A DNA stretch of 64,000 bases from Bacterioplanoides sp. SCSIO 12839 (GTDB taxonomy: Bacteria > Pseudomonadota > Gammaproteobacteria > Pseudomonadales > Oceanobacteraceae): positions 3,808,501 to 3,872,500 of the forward strand of contig NZ_CP073745.1 in NCBI RefSeq assembly GCF_024397975.1, given 5' to 3'. The translations under genes were made by a program, and so were the position numbers. Position 1 is the first letter of the stretch; every line of letters begins with the position of its first letter. The notes beneath the pieces were generated by a model. That model did not search any database. It was given only the letters and a program-made list of their open reading frames with translations, and was not told where the DNA came from. Below are positions 35,447-43,624 of the stretch, piece by piece.

Positions 35447-36040
35447 TCAGATAAGTTTTTCAGTAATGGCTCTTTTGACACATTCAGAGCGGCTGGAAAC
35501 ATCAAGCTTGCGGAATAAAATTTTCAGGTGAGATTTAACCGTTTCAGCAGATACGTCTAGCTGACGACCAATTTCTTTATTAGTTTTGCCATCGGCCAAT
35601 AACTGCAATATCTCTAATTGGCGCTCACTCAATCCGGTCTGGTCAAAATTCTCTGGCTGGCTACTCCAGACAAGATCCCCCGCCAACATGCGTCTTACGG
35701 CATTCACCATTTGTTTGCCAGAGCAGTCTTTTCGAATATAACCGCTGGCACCAACAGAACGAGCACGACGAATATTGCGCTGATCTTCACTGGCGCTGAG
35801 TACACCAAATGGTATTAAAGCGTCTTCGGGAATATCGTGCTGTACAAAATTGAGACCGTCATCATCGCGTAAATCAATATCCACTAACAACAGGTCAATA
35901 TCTTTAGAATGAATCACGGATAAAGCTTGCTGAGTATCAGATACCGGAATGATTTCCCATTCTGGCGCATGGGTGGAAAAAATCAGATGCGCACCTTCCA
36001 GAAACAATTCATGATCATCCAGAATTAATACTCGGGGCAT
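35447..36040 (-). CDS. NarL/LuxR-family response regulator
   Basis: The protein has 197 residues. The receiver domain has acidic residues in LILDDHE, the phospho-acceptor Asp in LLLVDIDLRDDDGLNF, the Ser in GVLSASED and the Lys in GYIRKDCSG. The LuxR helix-turn-helix reads LSERQLEILQLLADGKTNKEIGRQLDVSAETVKSHLKILFRKLDVSSRSE. It is a two-component transcription regulator. The hybrid kinase 580 bases upstream, on the other side of hslR, is the likely partner. Matching palindromes lie 128 bases before its own ATG and 72 before the lipoprotein ATG, which suggests autoregulation and control of the lipoprotein. Confidence 0.9.
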   Translation of the reverse strand: MPRVLILDDHELFLEGAHLIFSTHAPEWEIIPVSDTQQALSVIHSKDIDLLLVDIDLRDDDGLNFVQHDIPEDALIPFGVLSASEDQRNIRRARSVGASGYIRKDCSGKQMVNAVRRMLAGDLVWSSQPENFDQTGLSERQLEILQLLADGKTNKEIGRQLDVSAETVKSHLKILFRKLDVSSRSECVKRAITEKLI

Positions 36041-36160
36041 CCGCTTATTCCTTGCTATTTTTCCTAACCACTATGTGACAGGGCCGTTATAGATACTTTA
36101 CTACGACCATAGCTGATAACAGCCATGTGTTATTTTAGAGGGGTTTCCTGCTTCAGAGAT

Positions 36161-36175
36161 TCCCCCAAATGGGGG
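36161..36175. promoter_or_regulatory. C5-G5 palindrome upstream of the response regulator
   Basis: TCCCCCAAATGGGGG lies just after the hslR stop codon and 128 bases upstream of the response regulator ATG. It has the same half-sites and 4-base spacing as the site at 35431-35446. Confidence 0.55.
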
Positions 36176-36586
36176 TTACCAATCAATATCCTGTTCCTGC
36201 CGGAATTTTTGCATATCGCGACGTTCTTTTTTATTCGGTTTATGATCAGGGATTAACATCGACGACTTCATCACCCGACGACGCTCAGCTTCATCCATGC
36301 GCTTTTTAATACTGGCGGCAGTTTCTTCGTAAAGCTTTTGTGCTTCGGGTGCACCACGGCGCTGATCGGAGATGGCTTTCACCTCAACGATTTTTTCATC
36401 AAATCCCTGGCGCAGGGTAATCTTGGCTCCCAGATCCACCGTTTTACTGACTTTACAGCGCTGGCCATCGTAATGAACTTTGCCGCCTTCAATAGCCCCT
36501 TTGGCGATGGCGCGAGTTTTATAAAAACGGGCGGCCCACAACCATTTATCTAACCGAACTTTGTTTGAAGTGTTTTTATCAGACAT
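36176..36586 (-). CDS. hslR: Hsp15 ribosome-associated S4-domain protein
   Basis: This small basic protein of 136 residues has an N-terminal S4 RNA-binding domain (VRLDKWLWAARFYKTRAIAKGAIEGGKVHYDGQRCKVSKTVDLGAKITLRQG) and a Lys/Arg-rich helical tail. Hsp15 binds free 50S subunits carrying a nascent chain and helps recycle them after heat shock. In E. coli the order is yrfG-hslR-hslO. Here the hybrid kinase and the regulator/lipoprotein pair are inserted on either side of it. The start is ATG 36586. Confidence 0.92.
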   Translation of the reverse strand: MSDKNTSNKVRLDKWLWAARFYKTRAIAKGAIEGGKVHYDGQRCKVSKTVDLGAKITLRQGFDEKIVEVKAISDQRRGAPEAQKLYEETAASIKKRMDEAERRRVMKSSMLIPDHKPNKKERRDMQKFRQEQDIDW

Positions 36587-36619
36587 ATTGCTCTGGGTGA
36601 TGTATAGCCGAAAAGAGCA

Positions 36620-38374
36620 TCATTCTACCACAGTCTCTGTATCTGCTTGTTGCATTTGCCGCTGAATAGCATGTCGTAATTTCGCTGGACGAATCGGCTT
36701 ATGCAACACCAATACCCCAGCATCGCGGATACGCACTAACAGCTCTGGGTCGGTATCCCCGGTTAGCAGCAACCCCGGAAGGTCAGAATACATTTGTTGC
36801 GATTGCTGCAGCAAAGAGGCGCCATCTCCATCCGCCAGACGATAATCACTGATCACGATATCCGGACGCTGGGCATGCAAGTATTGTAATGCTTCGGCCA
36901 TCGTCGTGTAGCAGATGGTGGCCATTCCCCAACGCTCCAGCAGCTGACGAGCAGCCTCTAAATTATCGCTATCATCATCGACCAACAGGACCTGCTTCCG
37001 CGACAGATTGTGGCTTTCTATGGTGTCACGGTCCGATGCAGTAACCTCTGCGGCCGCAGCATCAACAAAAAATGAAAAGCAGCTGCCCTTATCCGGAGTT
37101 GATGCCAACTGAATATCACTACCAATACTCTGGCAAAGCCCTTTAACAATGGATAACCCCAGTCCCAACCCCTGATTACGATCCCGCTGTGGATTATTTA
37201 ATTGCACGTATTCAGTAAAAATTTTTTGTTGCTGGTCGGGTGAAATGCCTATCCCTGAATCCCAAACCTGAAACAGGCACTGATTGTCTCGCCGTCGACA
37301 GGCCACAATAACCCGACCCTCCGAGGTATAACGGATGGCATTACTCAGCAAATTGGAAAGAATTCGTGAGATCGCCACCGGGTCTGAGTGTATGCAATGA
37401 CGATGACCATAAAACGTCAGCGACAAACCTTTATCAGCCGCGCTGTTTTCAAAGTTATCGCGCAGCTGACCGAAAAGGCGATCAACTTCCATCACCTCGT
37501 GGCGCAATTGCAGGTCGCCGGAATGCAGTTGAGATAAATCCAGAATGGCACTGAGCATGGTTCTTAACGAACCCGTGCTGTTGCGAATGCGCTGTACCAG
37601 TTGTTGCAGCTTTTGTGGGTCGTCTTCTTGCTCCAGTAATTCTGAATACAACCCCAATGCGTGTAGCGGCTGGCGCAAATCATGGCTGGCGGCGGCTAAA
37701 AACTGTGACTTGGCAAGGTTGCTTTGTTCCGCGTCTTCTTTAGCGCGGCGAAAATTTTCTGCCAAGGCTTGATTTTCATGTTGGGCGGCAAACGACTGTA
37801 TTAATGTTTTATTAAATTGCGTCACTTTGGCAAACGTCACCAAGGTAAATAGCACCAAGGCAATTCCCATGGAGGTCATATCCAATTGCGGGTGTTCACT
37901 GATAAAACACGCCACGCTCACCGTGATCATAATGGGCATAATCGCCGTAAAATAAAACGGCAAATACGAACCGGCCGATCCCATGGCCGTGGTCGCTAAA
38001 CCCATCATTAAAATCACCAAATAAAAGTTACCAAAACCCGGCGCAATCGCCTCGGGCATTTCACTCGCCAACCAAGCGGCGGGAATACACCAAGCAAGGC
38101 CGGTTAGTGCGCCTAAAAAGCAAAAGCGGCGCAGCCGTTTATGCGCCTCTATACGGGTGTTTTTCTGGCAGTACTGGGCATAGATATAATTAAACACGGC
38201 GGAAAAACTCACCAGAGCCAACCAAGCGAATAAATAGGCTTGAATGGCCGCATCATAAAACAGCCACACGCTGAATGTCGCAATCAAGATATTGCCGAGT
38301 GATCCAACAAACATTTGTGATGCTAGGTGGTCAATCTGGTCGCTATAAATTTGGGGGGAAGCTAAAGAAGTCAT
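36620..38374 (-). CDS. Membrane hybrid histidine kinase
   Basis: The protein has 584 residues. Six hydrophobic helices in the first 190 residues form the sensor, with no extracellular domain of size. A HisKA domain follows with the phospho-His in FLAAASHDLRQPLHALGLYSELL, then HATPase_c (ILSNLLSNAIRYTSEG, VWDSGIGISP, GLGLGLSIVKGL). A C-terminal receiver (VLLVDDDSDNLEAARQLLERWG, IVISDYRLADG, HKPIRPAKL) ends the protein. No Hpt domain is present. The SHDLRQP form of the H-box is typical of hybrid kinases paired with LuxR-type regulators. With the response regulator downstream of hslR it probably forms one system. The signal is unknown. Confidence 0.9.
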   Translation of the reverse strand: MTSLASPQIYSDQIDHLASQMFVGSLGNILIATFSVWLFYDAAIQAYLFAWLALVSFSAVFNYIYAQYCQKNTRIEAHKRLRRFCFLGALTGLAWCIPAAWLASEMPEAIAPGFGNFYLVILMMGLATTAMGSAGSYLPFYFTAIMPIMITVSVACFISEHPQLDMTSMGIALVLFTLVTFAKVTQFNKTLIQSFAAQHENQALAENFRRAKEDAEQSNLAKSQFLAAASHDLRQPLHALGLYSELLEQEDDPQKLQQLVQRIRNSTGSLRTMLSAILDLSQLHSGDLQLRHEVMEVDRLFGQLRDNFENSAADKGLSLTFYGHRHCIHSDPVAISRILSNLLSNAIRYTSEGRVIVACRRRDNQCLFQVWDSGIGISPDQQQKIFTEYVQLNNPQRDRNQGLGLGLSIVKGLCQSIGSDIQLASTPDKGSCFSFFVDAAAAEVTASDRDTIESHNLSRKQVLLVDDDSDNLEAARQLLERWGMATICYTTMAEALQYLHAQRPDIVISDYRLADGDGASLLQQSQQMYSDLPGLLLTGDTDPELLVRIRDAGVLVLHKPIRPAKLRHAIQRQMQQADTETVVE

Positions 38375-38388
38375 GACATCCGTGTAGG

Positions 38389-38429
38389 GTTTTATGGTTA
38401 GGCCTTAAGTTTTATGGTTAGGGCCTTAA
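38389..38429. repeat. 20-bp tandem duplication at the yrfG end
   Basis: GTTTTATGGTTAGGCCTTAA (38389-38408) is followed directly by the same sequence with one extra G (38409-38429). The second copy contains the yrfG stop codon, so the duplication lies at the junction between yrfG and the hybrid kinase gene. Confidence 0.85.
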
Positions 38430-39082
38430 AAATCCAACTCATTAAAGTGGTGCACGCCCGGAAATTCACTGTCGGTGTTTGGGGCTTTCTGGCTGTCCGG
38501 ATGGTAAATGGTTAATAACCAGCGGATACCCCAGGTTTCTGCTGATTTTAAAACCGCCTGGCTGTCATCCACCAGTAAGGTGCGATCTTTATCAAAAGGT
38601 TCTTCACGCAACAAGTGCTCCCAAAATGCCTGGCTTTCTTTTGGCTCCCGGTAATCGTGGGAGGAAATCACCCGATCCACCAGCTGATCTAATTGCGTGT
38701 GCTCCATTTTCAGGTCTACGCTATCACGATGAGCATTCGTCACAATCACCGTACGCTTGCCCATAGCTTTAAGTGCTGCGAGAAAGTCTTTCACATGAGG
38801 CCTGAAACCAATCTTATGCTGCACATCTCGCTTAAGTTCTGTGATAGGTAATCCGGTCAGCTCACTCCAGTGATCAAGGCAATACCAGTTCAAGGTGCCT
38901 TTTAAACCAACGAAGCTTTTATTCAGCTCTGCCAGGGCATCTTCTTCACTCATGTCGTGATGATCGGCGTAAGCTTTGGGCATATGAGTCAGCCAAAAAT
39001 AATTATCAAAGTGTAAATCCAGCAAGGTGCCGTCCATATCCAGCAGCACGGTATCAATTTGTTGCCAATCAGGAAGGCTCAT
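38426..39082 (-). CDS. yrfG: HAD-family GMP/IMP nucleotidase YrfG
   Basis: This soluble protein of 218 residues has the HAD motifs VLLDMDGTLLDLHFDNYFW (motif I nucleophile and acid), VIVTNAHRD (motif II), the Lys in PKESQAFW (III) and LLVDDSQAVL (IV). The N-terminal LHFDNYFWLTHMP and its place next to nudE match YrfG, which dephosphorylates purine nucleotides such as GMP and IMP. It is divergent from nudE by 44 bases. Its stop codon lies inside a short tandem duplication. Confidence 0.85.
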   Translation of the reverse strand: MSLPDWQQIDTVLLDMDGTLLDLHFDNYFWLTHMPKAYADHHDMSEEDALAELNKSFVGLKGTLNWYCLDHWSELTGLPITELKRDVQHKIGFRPHVKDFLAALKAMGKRTVIVTNAHRDSVDLKMEHTQLDQLVDRVISSHDYREPKESQAFWEHLLREEPFDKDRTLLVDDSQAVLKSAETWGIRWLLTIYHPDSQKAPNTDSEFPGVHHFNELDF

Positions 39083-39126
39083 AGGGTTATACTCATTCTC
39101 ACACTCAGGATGGTTACAGGTCAGGT

Positions 39127-39690
39127 ATGCATAAAAAACCCGAAATTCTGCATCGCTCTATGGTGGCACAAAGCCGTTTATTCCGCATTGAATCCTTTGA
39201 TTTACGGTTTTCTAATGGCGTAGAACGCACGTATGAGCGCCTGGTTCCCGGTGGCTCTGGCGCCGTCATGATGGTGGCATTATTGGACGATGAAACAGTG
39301 GCTTTGATTCGTGAGTATGGCGGTGGTGTGGAAGATTACACTCTGACGCTGCCCAAAGGTGCCGTGGATTTAGGGGAGACCCTGCGTGATGCCTGTAACC
39401 GCGAATTACAGGAAGAAATTGGTTTCGCCGCTAACGAGTTTATTCACCTGAAAAAAATGAGTCTGTCGCCCAGCTATATGAGCGGCGGCATAGATGTAGT
39501 ACTCGCTCGTGATTTGTACCCATCCAAACTCGAAGGCGATGAGCCGGAGCCCTTAGAACTGGTGGAGTGGAAACTGGCGAATCTGCACGAACTGTACGGC
39601 CGAGAGGATTGTACCGAAGGCCGTGCTATTGCTGCCCTGGCGCTGGCGCAGGAATTTCTGGCCGGTCGTTTTCAGGGCCAAACTCTATGA
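39127..39690 (+). CDS. nudE: ADP-ribose/ADP compounds hydrolase NudE
   Basis: This Nudix hydrolase of 187 residues has the full Nudix box GAVDLGETLRDACNRELQEEIGF (G-x5-E-x7-REUxEExGU). The N-terminus (KPEILHRSMVAQSRLFRIESFDLRFSNG) and the Nudix context match NudE of E. coli, which cleaves ADP-ribose, Ap3A and NADH. Its last 6 bases overlap the end of the convergent hybrid kinase gene. It is part of the nudE-yrfG-hslR-hslO-pckA neighbourhood. Confidence 0.9.
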   Translation: MHKKPEILHRSMVAQSRLFRIESFDLRFSNGVERTYERLVPGGSGAVMMVALLDDETVALIREYGGGVEDYTLTLPKGAVDLGETLRDACNRELQEEIGFAANEFIHLKKMSLSPSYMSGGIDVVLARDLYPSKLEGDEPEPLELVEWKLANLHELYGREDCTEGRAIAALALAQEFLAGRFQGQTL

Positions 39691-42132
39691 AGCATCATCA
39701 CCGCGGTTTAACAATCCAGCGATGGCCTTGCCCAGCAACTCCAGTTTAATCGGCTTACTGACAAAGCCATTCATACCGGCCTGCAGGCAACGGTCTTTAT
39801 CTTCCATCATGGCGTTAGCGGTTAGCGCCAGGATGGGCACCTGATTTTTCGGGTACGACAAATCACGGATACGCTCCGTCGCGGCAATGCCGTCCAGTAC
39901 CGGCATGTTCACATCCATCAGCACCAGGTCGTAGTCTTTTTGCAAAATAGCGGTGACTGCTTGCTCACCATTCTCAACAACGTCACACGCCAGTTCCAGA
40001 CGTTGCAGCATTTTCTCAGCAATGCGCTGGTTCACATGGTTATCTTCTGCCAGCAACACTTTTGCGCGCAGTGATGGCAATTCAGACAAGTCCATCGTTT
40101 GTTTGCGCTGCTCACTAACCGGGTGCGGTGTCTCGGCTTCCATCAACTGCAGCGTCAGACAAAAACGACTGCCTATGCCCAACTCAGATTCCACCTGAAT
40201 ATCACCCTTCATTGCTTGCGCAAGATGACGACTGATCGTCAGACCCAGTCCGGTGCCACCATATTTTCGACTGGTGCTGGTATCGGCCTGACGGAAGGCT
40301 GAAAAGACCCGTTCAAGTTTTTCAGCCGAAATACCTATACCCGTATCTTTCACCGCAATTTCCAGCTGATAACAACCATCGCTGACACGCTGAGCCCCCA
40401 GGCGAATTTCCACATGGCCATTTTCAGTGAACTTGAGCGCGTTATTCACCAGGTTGGTGATAATCTGCCGGATGCGTTTAGGGTCGCCATACCAGTGCGT
40501 CGGTATGTCTGACTCACAAAAATACACCAGCGATAGTCCTTTGCGACGAGCAGGCTCATGGAACAGCTGATATAAATCGGTCAGCAGCTGATTGAGATCG
40601 AACTCGATCCGTTCAATTTCAAGATTACCCGATTCAATTTTCGACAAATCAAGAATGTCATTGATGATGTCGAGCAATACATGAGAAGAACTGTGAATAA
40701 TGCCAAGGTAATTACGCTGTTCCGAGTCCATGTCGCTGTCCATCAACAACTCAGCCGCACCGAGAATACCGTTCATCGGCGTACGGATTTCGTGGCTCAT
40801 ACTGGCCAGGAATACCGACTTACTGTGGTTGGCCATTTCCGCCTCGGACAGCGCTTCTTTGATTTTACTGTTCGCACGCTCCAGTGCTTCACGGTTCGCC
40901 GCCGTTTCAGTGATGTCCAGACCGGCTAACACCACTTCAAAACCACCGGATATCGGCGCACTGACCTTAGTCAAACGCCAGCTGATAATCGCCTCTTTGC
41001 CGGTAACCGAAACCAGAGGGCAGTCAAGCGACAGCGTCTCGGTATCCGTTGTCACCAGCTTACGCCACATCTTCAGCAACCGTTCGGTTTGACTGCGGGG
41101 CAACATATGCTGAATCGATAGCCCGGTTAATTCCGTTTCACTACGACCCACCATTTGTCGGGCATAATCATTAATACGACTGATATTGCCGTAGCGATCA
41201 CACACCACCAGCAACATAGGCAACGCATCAAAGTAATCTGCCAGTCGTTGCTGTTCATGCTGTAGGTCCTGGGCGATCTGATTACGCTGTGAAATATCAT
41301 CACCGTATAGCAGCAATACTTTTTGTTCGGCAGGCCCCCAGGGTTTGGCCGTTAGCGCCCAACGTTTTTGCTGGTGCAGGGCGTCCATCAGAAAACACTC
41401 AAATTGGATCGTTCTTTGTTCATCGGTGGCTTGTTGCAGCTTGCGCAATACCTCATCTTTTTCAGCGCTCATCAGCAAATCATCCAGACGAATATCAGGC
41501 CCAGAGCCGAACGTTGTAATAAACACCGGATTGGTATCGCTGATAAAGCGACCGGGACCTAATAAAAACGCCACGCCACTGAGATGCTCCCAATCCGCGG
41601 GTTTAGAGAAGCCTTTACTGCGAAAGCGATGTCGACTGGACTGCGACAAGGCGAGCAACACAAACAACAACCCCACCTGCGCCAATAACATCCAGCCAAT
41701 ATTATTAATAATGGGGGTCGACAGATGGCTTAAGGGTGTTGCTACCGCCAGGCTGCGGCTGTTATCAACCATAAAGGCACGGGCCAGGTAGGACTCACCA
41801 CTCAGGGTGAAATATTCAGGCTCACTATGCTGTTGCAGGCCGCGCTGCAACATGGAAATAGGAATAATCTCATCGGTTTCCCATACCACACGCAAACCAC
41901 TGTCGGTTTTGACACCATAACGCAGAGAAAGCTGATCAACAGACAGTGCGTCATGACTAAGAGGAAAGCTGTCAGAAGTCGTCAGCTGCCGGGCGTAATG
42001 CTCTCCCCAGCGCTGTAGCCATTGTTTTTTCTGATTCAGGCTCTGCTGATACATGACCCAGCCCGAGATGACTGTCAGCATAGCAACAGTCGCAATAACC
42101 AGAGTCCACAGCAGCGTATATTTACGGCCCAT
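39685..42132 (-). CDS. Orphan hybrid histidine kinase with PAS domains
   Basis: The protein has 815 residues. One membrane helix (about 7-28), a periplasmic stretch of about 110 residues and a second helix (about 143-162) form the sensor. A PAS-like region (about 180-285), a PAS domain (about 295-410, YFDALPMLLVVCDRYGNISRINDYARQMVG) and a coiled linker follow. HisKA carries the phospho-His in FLASMSHEIRTPMNGILGAAELL, with HATPase_c (ITNLVNNALKFTENG, GTGLGLTISRHL). The receiver is VLLAEDNHVNQRIAEKMLQRL, DLVLMDVNMPVLDG, KPIKLELL. BarA/GacS proteins also carry HAMP and Hpt domains, and neither is seen here. No response regulator is adjacent. CAGGGAATTAT precedes the ATG. Confidence 0.9.
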   Translation of the reverse strand: MGRKYTLLWTLVIATVAMLTVISGWVMYQQSLNQKKQWLQRWGEHYARQLTTSDSFPLSHDALSVDQLSLRYGVKTDSGLRVVWETDEIIPISMLQRGLQQHSEPEYFTLSGESYLARAFMVDNSRSLAVATPLSHLSTPIINNIGWMLLAQVGLLFVLLALSQSSRHRFRSKGFSKPADWEHLSGVAFLLGPGRFISDTNPVFITTFGSGPDIRLDDLLMSAEKDEVLRKLQQATDEQRTIQFECFLMDALHQQKRWALTAKPWGPAEQKVLLLYGDDISQRNQIAQDLQHEQQRLADYFDALPMLLVVCDRYGNISRINDYARQMVGRSETELTGLSIQHMLPRSQTERLLKMWRKLVTTDTETLSLDCPLVSVTGKEAIISWRLTKVSAPISGGFEVVLAGLDITETAANREALERANSKIKEALSEAEMANHSKSVFLASMSHEIRTPMNGILGAAELLMDSDMDSEQRNYLGIIHSSSHVLLDIINDILDLSKIESGNLEIERIEFDLNQLLTDLYQLFHEPARRKGLSLVYFCESDIPTHWYGDPKRIRQIITNLVNNALKFTENGHVEIRLGAQRVSDGCYQLEIAVKDTGIGISAEKLERVFSAFRQADTSTSRKYGGTGLGLTISRHLAQAMKGDIQVESELGIGSRFCLTLQLMEAETPHPVSEQRKQTMDLSELPSLRAKVLLAEDNHVNQRIAEKMLQRLELACDVVENGEQAVTAILQKDYDLVLMDVNMPVLDGIAATERIRDLSYPKNQVPILALTANAMMEDKDRCLQAGMNGFVSKPIKLELLGKAIAGLLNRGDDAS

Positions 42133-42153
42133 ATAATTCCCTGAAGGGCAGAC

Positions 42154-42182
42154 GATCCCTTAACAAGATGATCCTTTAACAA
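42154..42182. repeat. Short direct repeat upstream of the orphan hybrid kinase
   Basis: GATCCCTTAACAA (42154-42166) recurs as GATCCTTTAACAA (42170-42182), period 16. It lies just upstream of the hybrid kinase gene on the minus strand. Confidence 0.6.
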
Positions 42183-42261
42183 TAGCGTCAGTTGGAGAAA
42201 CTATCTATGTTCTTACAACATGCGTCATTAAAACGTGGGGACGCGGGTTAAACCAACCGAG

Positions 42262-42300
42262 TCTAAACCCAGAATCTCTAAACCCAGAACCTCTAAACCA
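42262..42300. repeat. 15-bp tandem repeat at the lrgB end
   Basis: TCTAAACCCAGAATC, TCTAAACCCAGAACC and a partial third copy run in register with a 15-base period and reach into the lrgB stop codon at 42293-42295. A related TCTAAACC/AAACCAACC is found at either side. Confidence 0.8.
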
Positions 42301-42991
42301 ACCACGTAAGCAGCCCCGGCAACACCAAGGCATGAAGTGTTGCCGTCAGTGTCATAGCCATTGCCGAGTACGCAGCCTGCTCTGAACCCAGCTCCAGTGC
42401 CCGCGAGGTTCCAATCGCATGCGCACAAATCCCTAACGTCAGGCCAACCGTCTGTGGATCGTCCTTGCGAACCAGCCTCAGCATCGCAGGTGCCATTGCC
42501 GCTCCGAGAATTCCCGTTGCAATCACAAACGCCGATGCCATCGCAGCCAGACCACCCACCTGCTCAGCAATCGCCACCGCAACCGGTGTGGTAATGGATT
42601 TCGTGGCGATGGTTTTTGCCAGTGCATCATGACCAATCCACCACTGCGTCAGGACAACAGCAACCAACACGGTCGTGCCGCTCCCCAAGGTCACCGCTAA
42701 CGAAATGCGCAGCCACTGTGAGCGCATGGTGTGTAAAAACTGATACAGCGGCACCGCCAGCATGACAATGACGGGCCCCAGCATAATATGAATCAGGCTG
42801 CCGCCTTCCATATAGGTTGAATAATTGGTTCCTGTCGCCTCAAGTACCGAAGCCACCAGCGCCACACTGGTCAGGATGGGCGGCAAAAACGGGCTGTTAT
42901 TGGTCAGCCGGTAGGTTGTTTGCCCAACCAGAAATGCAGCGATGGTTAACATCGCCCAGAACAGCGGCATAGATAACAGTTCATTCATCAT
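42293..42991 (-). CDS. lrgB: LrgB/CidB-family membrane protein
   Basis: The protein has 232 residues with six or seven membrane helices. Conserved family segments are SPFLPPILTSVAL, GPVIVMLAVPLY, ATKSITTPVAVAIAEQVGG and GICAHAIGTSRALELG. LrgB works with the holin-like LrgA. In other bacteria the pair affects murein hydrolase export or pyruvate/glycolate export. The start codon overlaps the lrgA stop by four bases (ATGA), so it is translationally coupled; a second ATG follows immediately. A 15-bp tandem repeat runs through its stop. Confidence 0.9.
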   Translation of the reverse strand: MMNELLSMPLFWAMLTIAAFLVGQTTYRLTNNSPFLPPILTSVALVASVLEATGTNYSTYMEGGSLIHIMLGPVIVMLAVPLYQFLHTMRSQWLRISLAVTLGSGTTVLVAVVLTQWWIGHDALAKTIATKSITTPVAVAIAEQVGGLAAMASAFVIATGILGAAMAPAMLRLVRKDDPQTVGLTLGICAHAIGTSRALELGSEQAAYSAMAMTLTATLHALVLPGLLTWLV

Positions 42992-43329
42992 TGGCTGTCA
43001 CCTTTTTTACCTGATGACATGATCCAGCCCGTTACCAGGATGCCCGGAATCAGACTGATTGCCAGAATGACCAGTAACTCAGGGCCATATTCACTGACGA
43101 TGGCTTTTTGAGTCACGATGCCGCTACTGACCGGAATCAGAAACAAAGGTAACAGTGGCGACAGCGTTTGAGTGATGTGCTGCAACGAATCCGGGGTTTT
43201 GCCACGAAGAACCAGAAAGACCAACAGCAACAACATGCCGATAATGGCTGCAGGTACCGGTAACGCAAACTGACTCTGAAGCAGGCTGCCAAAAACTAAA
43301 AAAACAAGAAGGAACAAAAGACCAGGCAT
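42988..43329 (-). CDS. lrgA: LrgA/CidA-family holin-like protein
   Basis: This membrane protein of 113 residues has four helices. PVPAAIIGMLLLLVFLVLRG and LSPLLPLFLIPVSSGIVT are the LrgA/CidA signatures. AGGTAACACAAC precedes the ATG at 43329. It is the first gene of the lrgAB pair. No LytTR or LysR regulator is adjacent. The tRNA-Leu gene lies upstream on the same strand. Confidence 0.9.
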   Translation of the reverse strand: MPGLLFLLVFLVFGSLLQSQFALPVPAAIIGMLLLLVFLVLRGKTPDSLQHITQTLSPLLPLFLIPVSSGIVTQKAIVSEYGPELLVILAISLIPGILVTGWIMSSGKKGDSQ

Positions 43330-43378
43330 GTTGTGTTACCTGAGGAGTTCGCTATGAACAGGCTAAGCCTGAAAAGAA

Positions 43379-43463
43379 TGGTGCGGAAGGAGAGACTTGA
43401 ACTCTCACACCTTGCGGCACCAGAACCTAAACCTGGCGTGTCTACCAATTCCACCACTTCCGC
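43379..43463 (-). tRNA. tRNA-Leu (UAG anticodon)
   Basis: An 85-nt class II tRNA with encoded CCA. The acceptor stem GCGGAAG/CTTCCGC, the D-arm with GGTAGACACGCC, and the anticodon stem CCAGG/TCTGG around loop TTTAGGT give anticodon UAG for CUA (wobble CUN). A long variable arm (GTGCCGCAAGGTGT) and the T-loop GTTCAAGTC complete the cloverleaf. Confidence 0.95.
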
Positions 43464-43624
43464 ATGACAGGGCGCGCATATTATAAAACCCCGTACATTT
43501 TGCCAAGCCCTTAATGCAAAAAAGCCAGTAAAAAATGCGGAAAAAGCATGTGAGCCATCGTCACACTCTGCTATGTTAGCGCTCCGATTTTATTTATTTC
43601 ACCCTCTACCACTGGGATTTTTCT

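Noticed and set aside
42228-42428. 66-codon frame with GLEVL-type repeats at the lrgB end
   Set aside because: It overlaps lrgB in another frame; its repeats come from the 15-bp DNA tandem repeat. I kept the DNA repeat as a finding but not the protein.
42988-43329. LrgA as a phage holin, suggesting a prophage remnant
   Set aside because: It is paired with lrgB in the standard chromosomal lrgAB arrangement, and no other phage genes are present despite the adjacent tRNA, a common integration site.
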